64,000 nucleotides of DNA, from the NCBI GenBank assembly GCA_040285745.1, contig JAUFOR010000002.1:868001-932000 (forward strand). The letters are read 5' to 3'. The DNA comes from Barthelona sp. PCE. Its lineage: Eukaryota; Metamonada: BaSk clade. The notes under the pieces were generated by a model. It was given only the letters and a program-made list of their open reading frames with translations. It searched no databases and was not told where the DNA came from. Made by a program: the position numbers and the translations under genes. This document shows positions 63,870 to 64,000 of this stretch, one piece after another (within the stretch, counting starts at the first letter, position 1; the number at the start of each line of letters is the position of its first letter).

Positions 63870-64000
63870 ATGAGGGAAATTGTCGTTTCCATCTCGGATG
63901 ACAATGTAGTTAGCCTCAAAAAGAGGTCTAACATTATTTTGCAACACAATTGTGATTTTGATGTTCTGGATTACGATTTCTTTTACTCCAAGCATTATTC
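63870..64000 (+). CDS. start of a gene cut by the window edge
   Basis: ATG at 63870 opens a frame with no stop to 64000 (43 codons). It begins M-R-E-I-V-V-S-I-S-D-D-N-V-V-S and continues with strand-rich sequence (NIILQHNCDFDVLDYDFFYS). The position, 56 bases after the Trm9 stop, and the T-rich leader make a real gene likely. Too little is visible to name it. Confidence 0.5.
   Translation, partial: MREIVVSISDDNVVSLKKRSNIILQHNCDFDVLDYDFFYSKHY

Overview
This window comes from the nuclear genome of a single-celled, flagellate eukaryote with a very compact genome. Genes for nuclear and cytoplasmic eukaryotic machinery (proteasome Rpn10, CK2 alpha, NIP7, clathrin heavy chain, TFIIH p52, Pol III RPC5, RNase P POP4, Vps15, Trm9, EF-1alpha, ribosomal protein eL33) sit on both strands, mostly without introns and separated by tens to a few hundred bases. 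TAA, TAG and TGA all act as stops, so the code is standard. Two introns are certain by protein homology (EF-1alpha, present in both copies, and eL33) and a third is likely (a DDX11-type helicase). They share a 5' end GTATGC and a 3' end in which the branch-site-like CTAAC lies exactly six bases before the exon. This fused branch-point/acceptor, stop codons that overlap TAAA, and TCAYT elements just upstream of several ATGs recall metamonads (Trichomonas, Giardia and relatives). I infer a free-living or commensal metamonad-like protist; the sequence does not fix the genus.

Layout. 1-7 kb: the end of a WD40 gene converging on RPN10, a GGCT-fold protein without the usual catalytic Glu, a WD40 protein and a large secreted Kelch/Cys-rich protein. 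7-17.6 kb: a tubby/LURP-like membrane protein, eL33, CK2 alpha, NIP7, uridine kinase, an RRM protein and clathrin heavy chain. 17.6-33.5 kb: TFIIH p52, an Sfi1-like helical protein, several lineage-specific proteins (one with a 105-bp tandem repeat), a degenerate PAP2-like membrane protein, an NAD(P)HX-epimerase-like protein and a 14-TM MFS transporter. 33.8-36.2 kb: the only gene-poor stretch, AT-rich, with three tRNA genes (Gly, His, Arg) and a tRNA remnant. 36.2-40.6 kb: a small secreted Cys-rich protein, two divergent beta-rich orphans and a type I membrane protein. 40.8-48.2 kb: two virtually identical EF-1alpha copies, the second frameshifted, flanking a WD40 gene, a cysteine-poor Tim9-like protein and a DDX11-type helicase. 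48.2-64 kb: RPC5, Vps15, CFAP119, POP4, a CotH-kinase/EGF protein, a second member of the small secreted family, a frame-broken membrane protein, a Sip5/DA2-type RING protein, a bacterial-like phosphoesterase, Trm9 and the start of another gene.

There are no operons in the bacterial sense. Neighbouring genes belong to unrelated pathways. The notable organisation is convergent gene pairs whose 3' ends touch or overlap, including one pair whose stop codons interlock. CFAP119 and the Sfi1-like protein point to a cilium or flagellum. The Tim9-like protein points to a mitochondrion-related organelle with a simplified intermembrane space. Many starts were moved to the first true ATG, because the longest open frames often begin at GTG or TTG.
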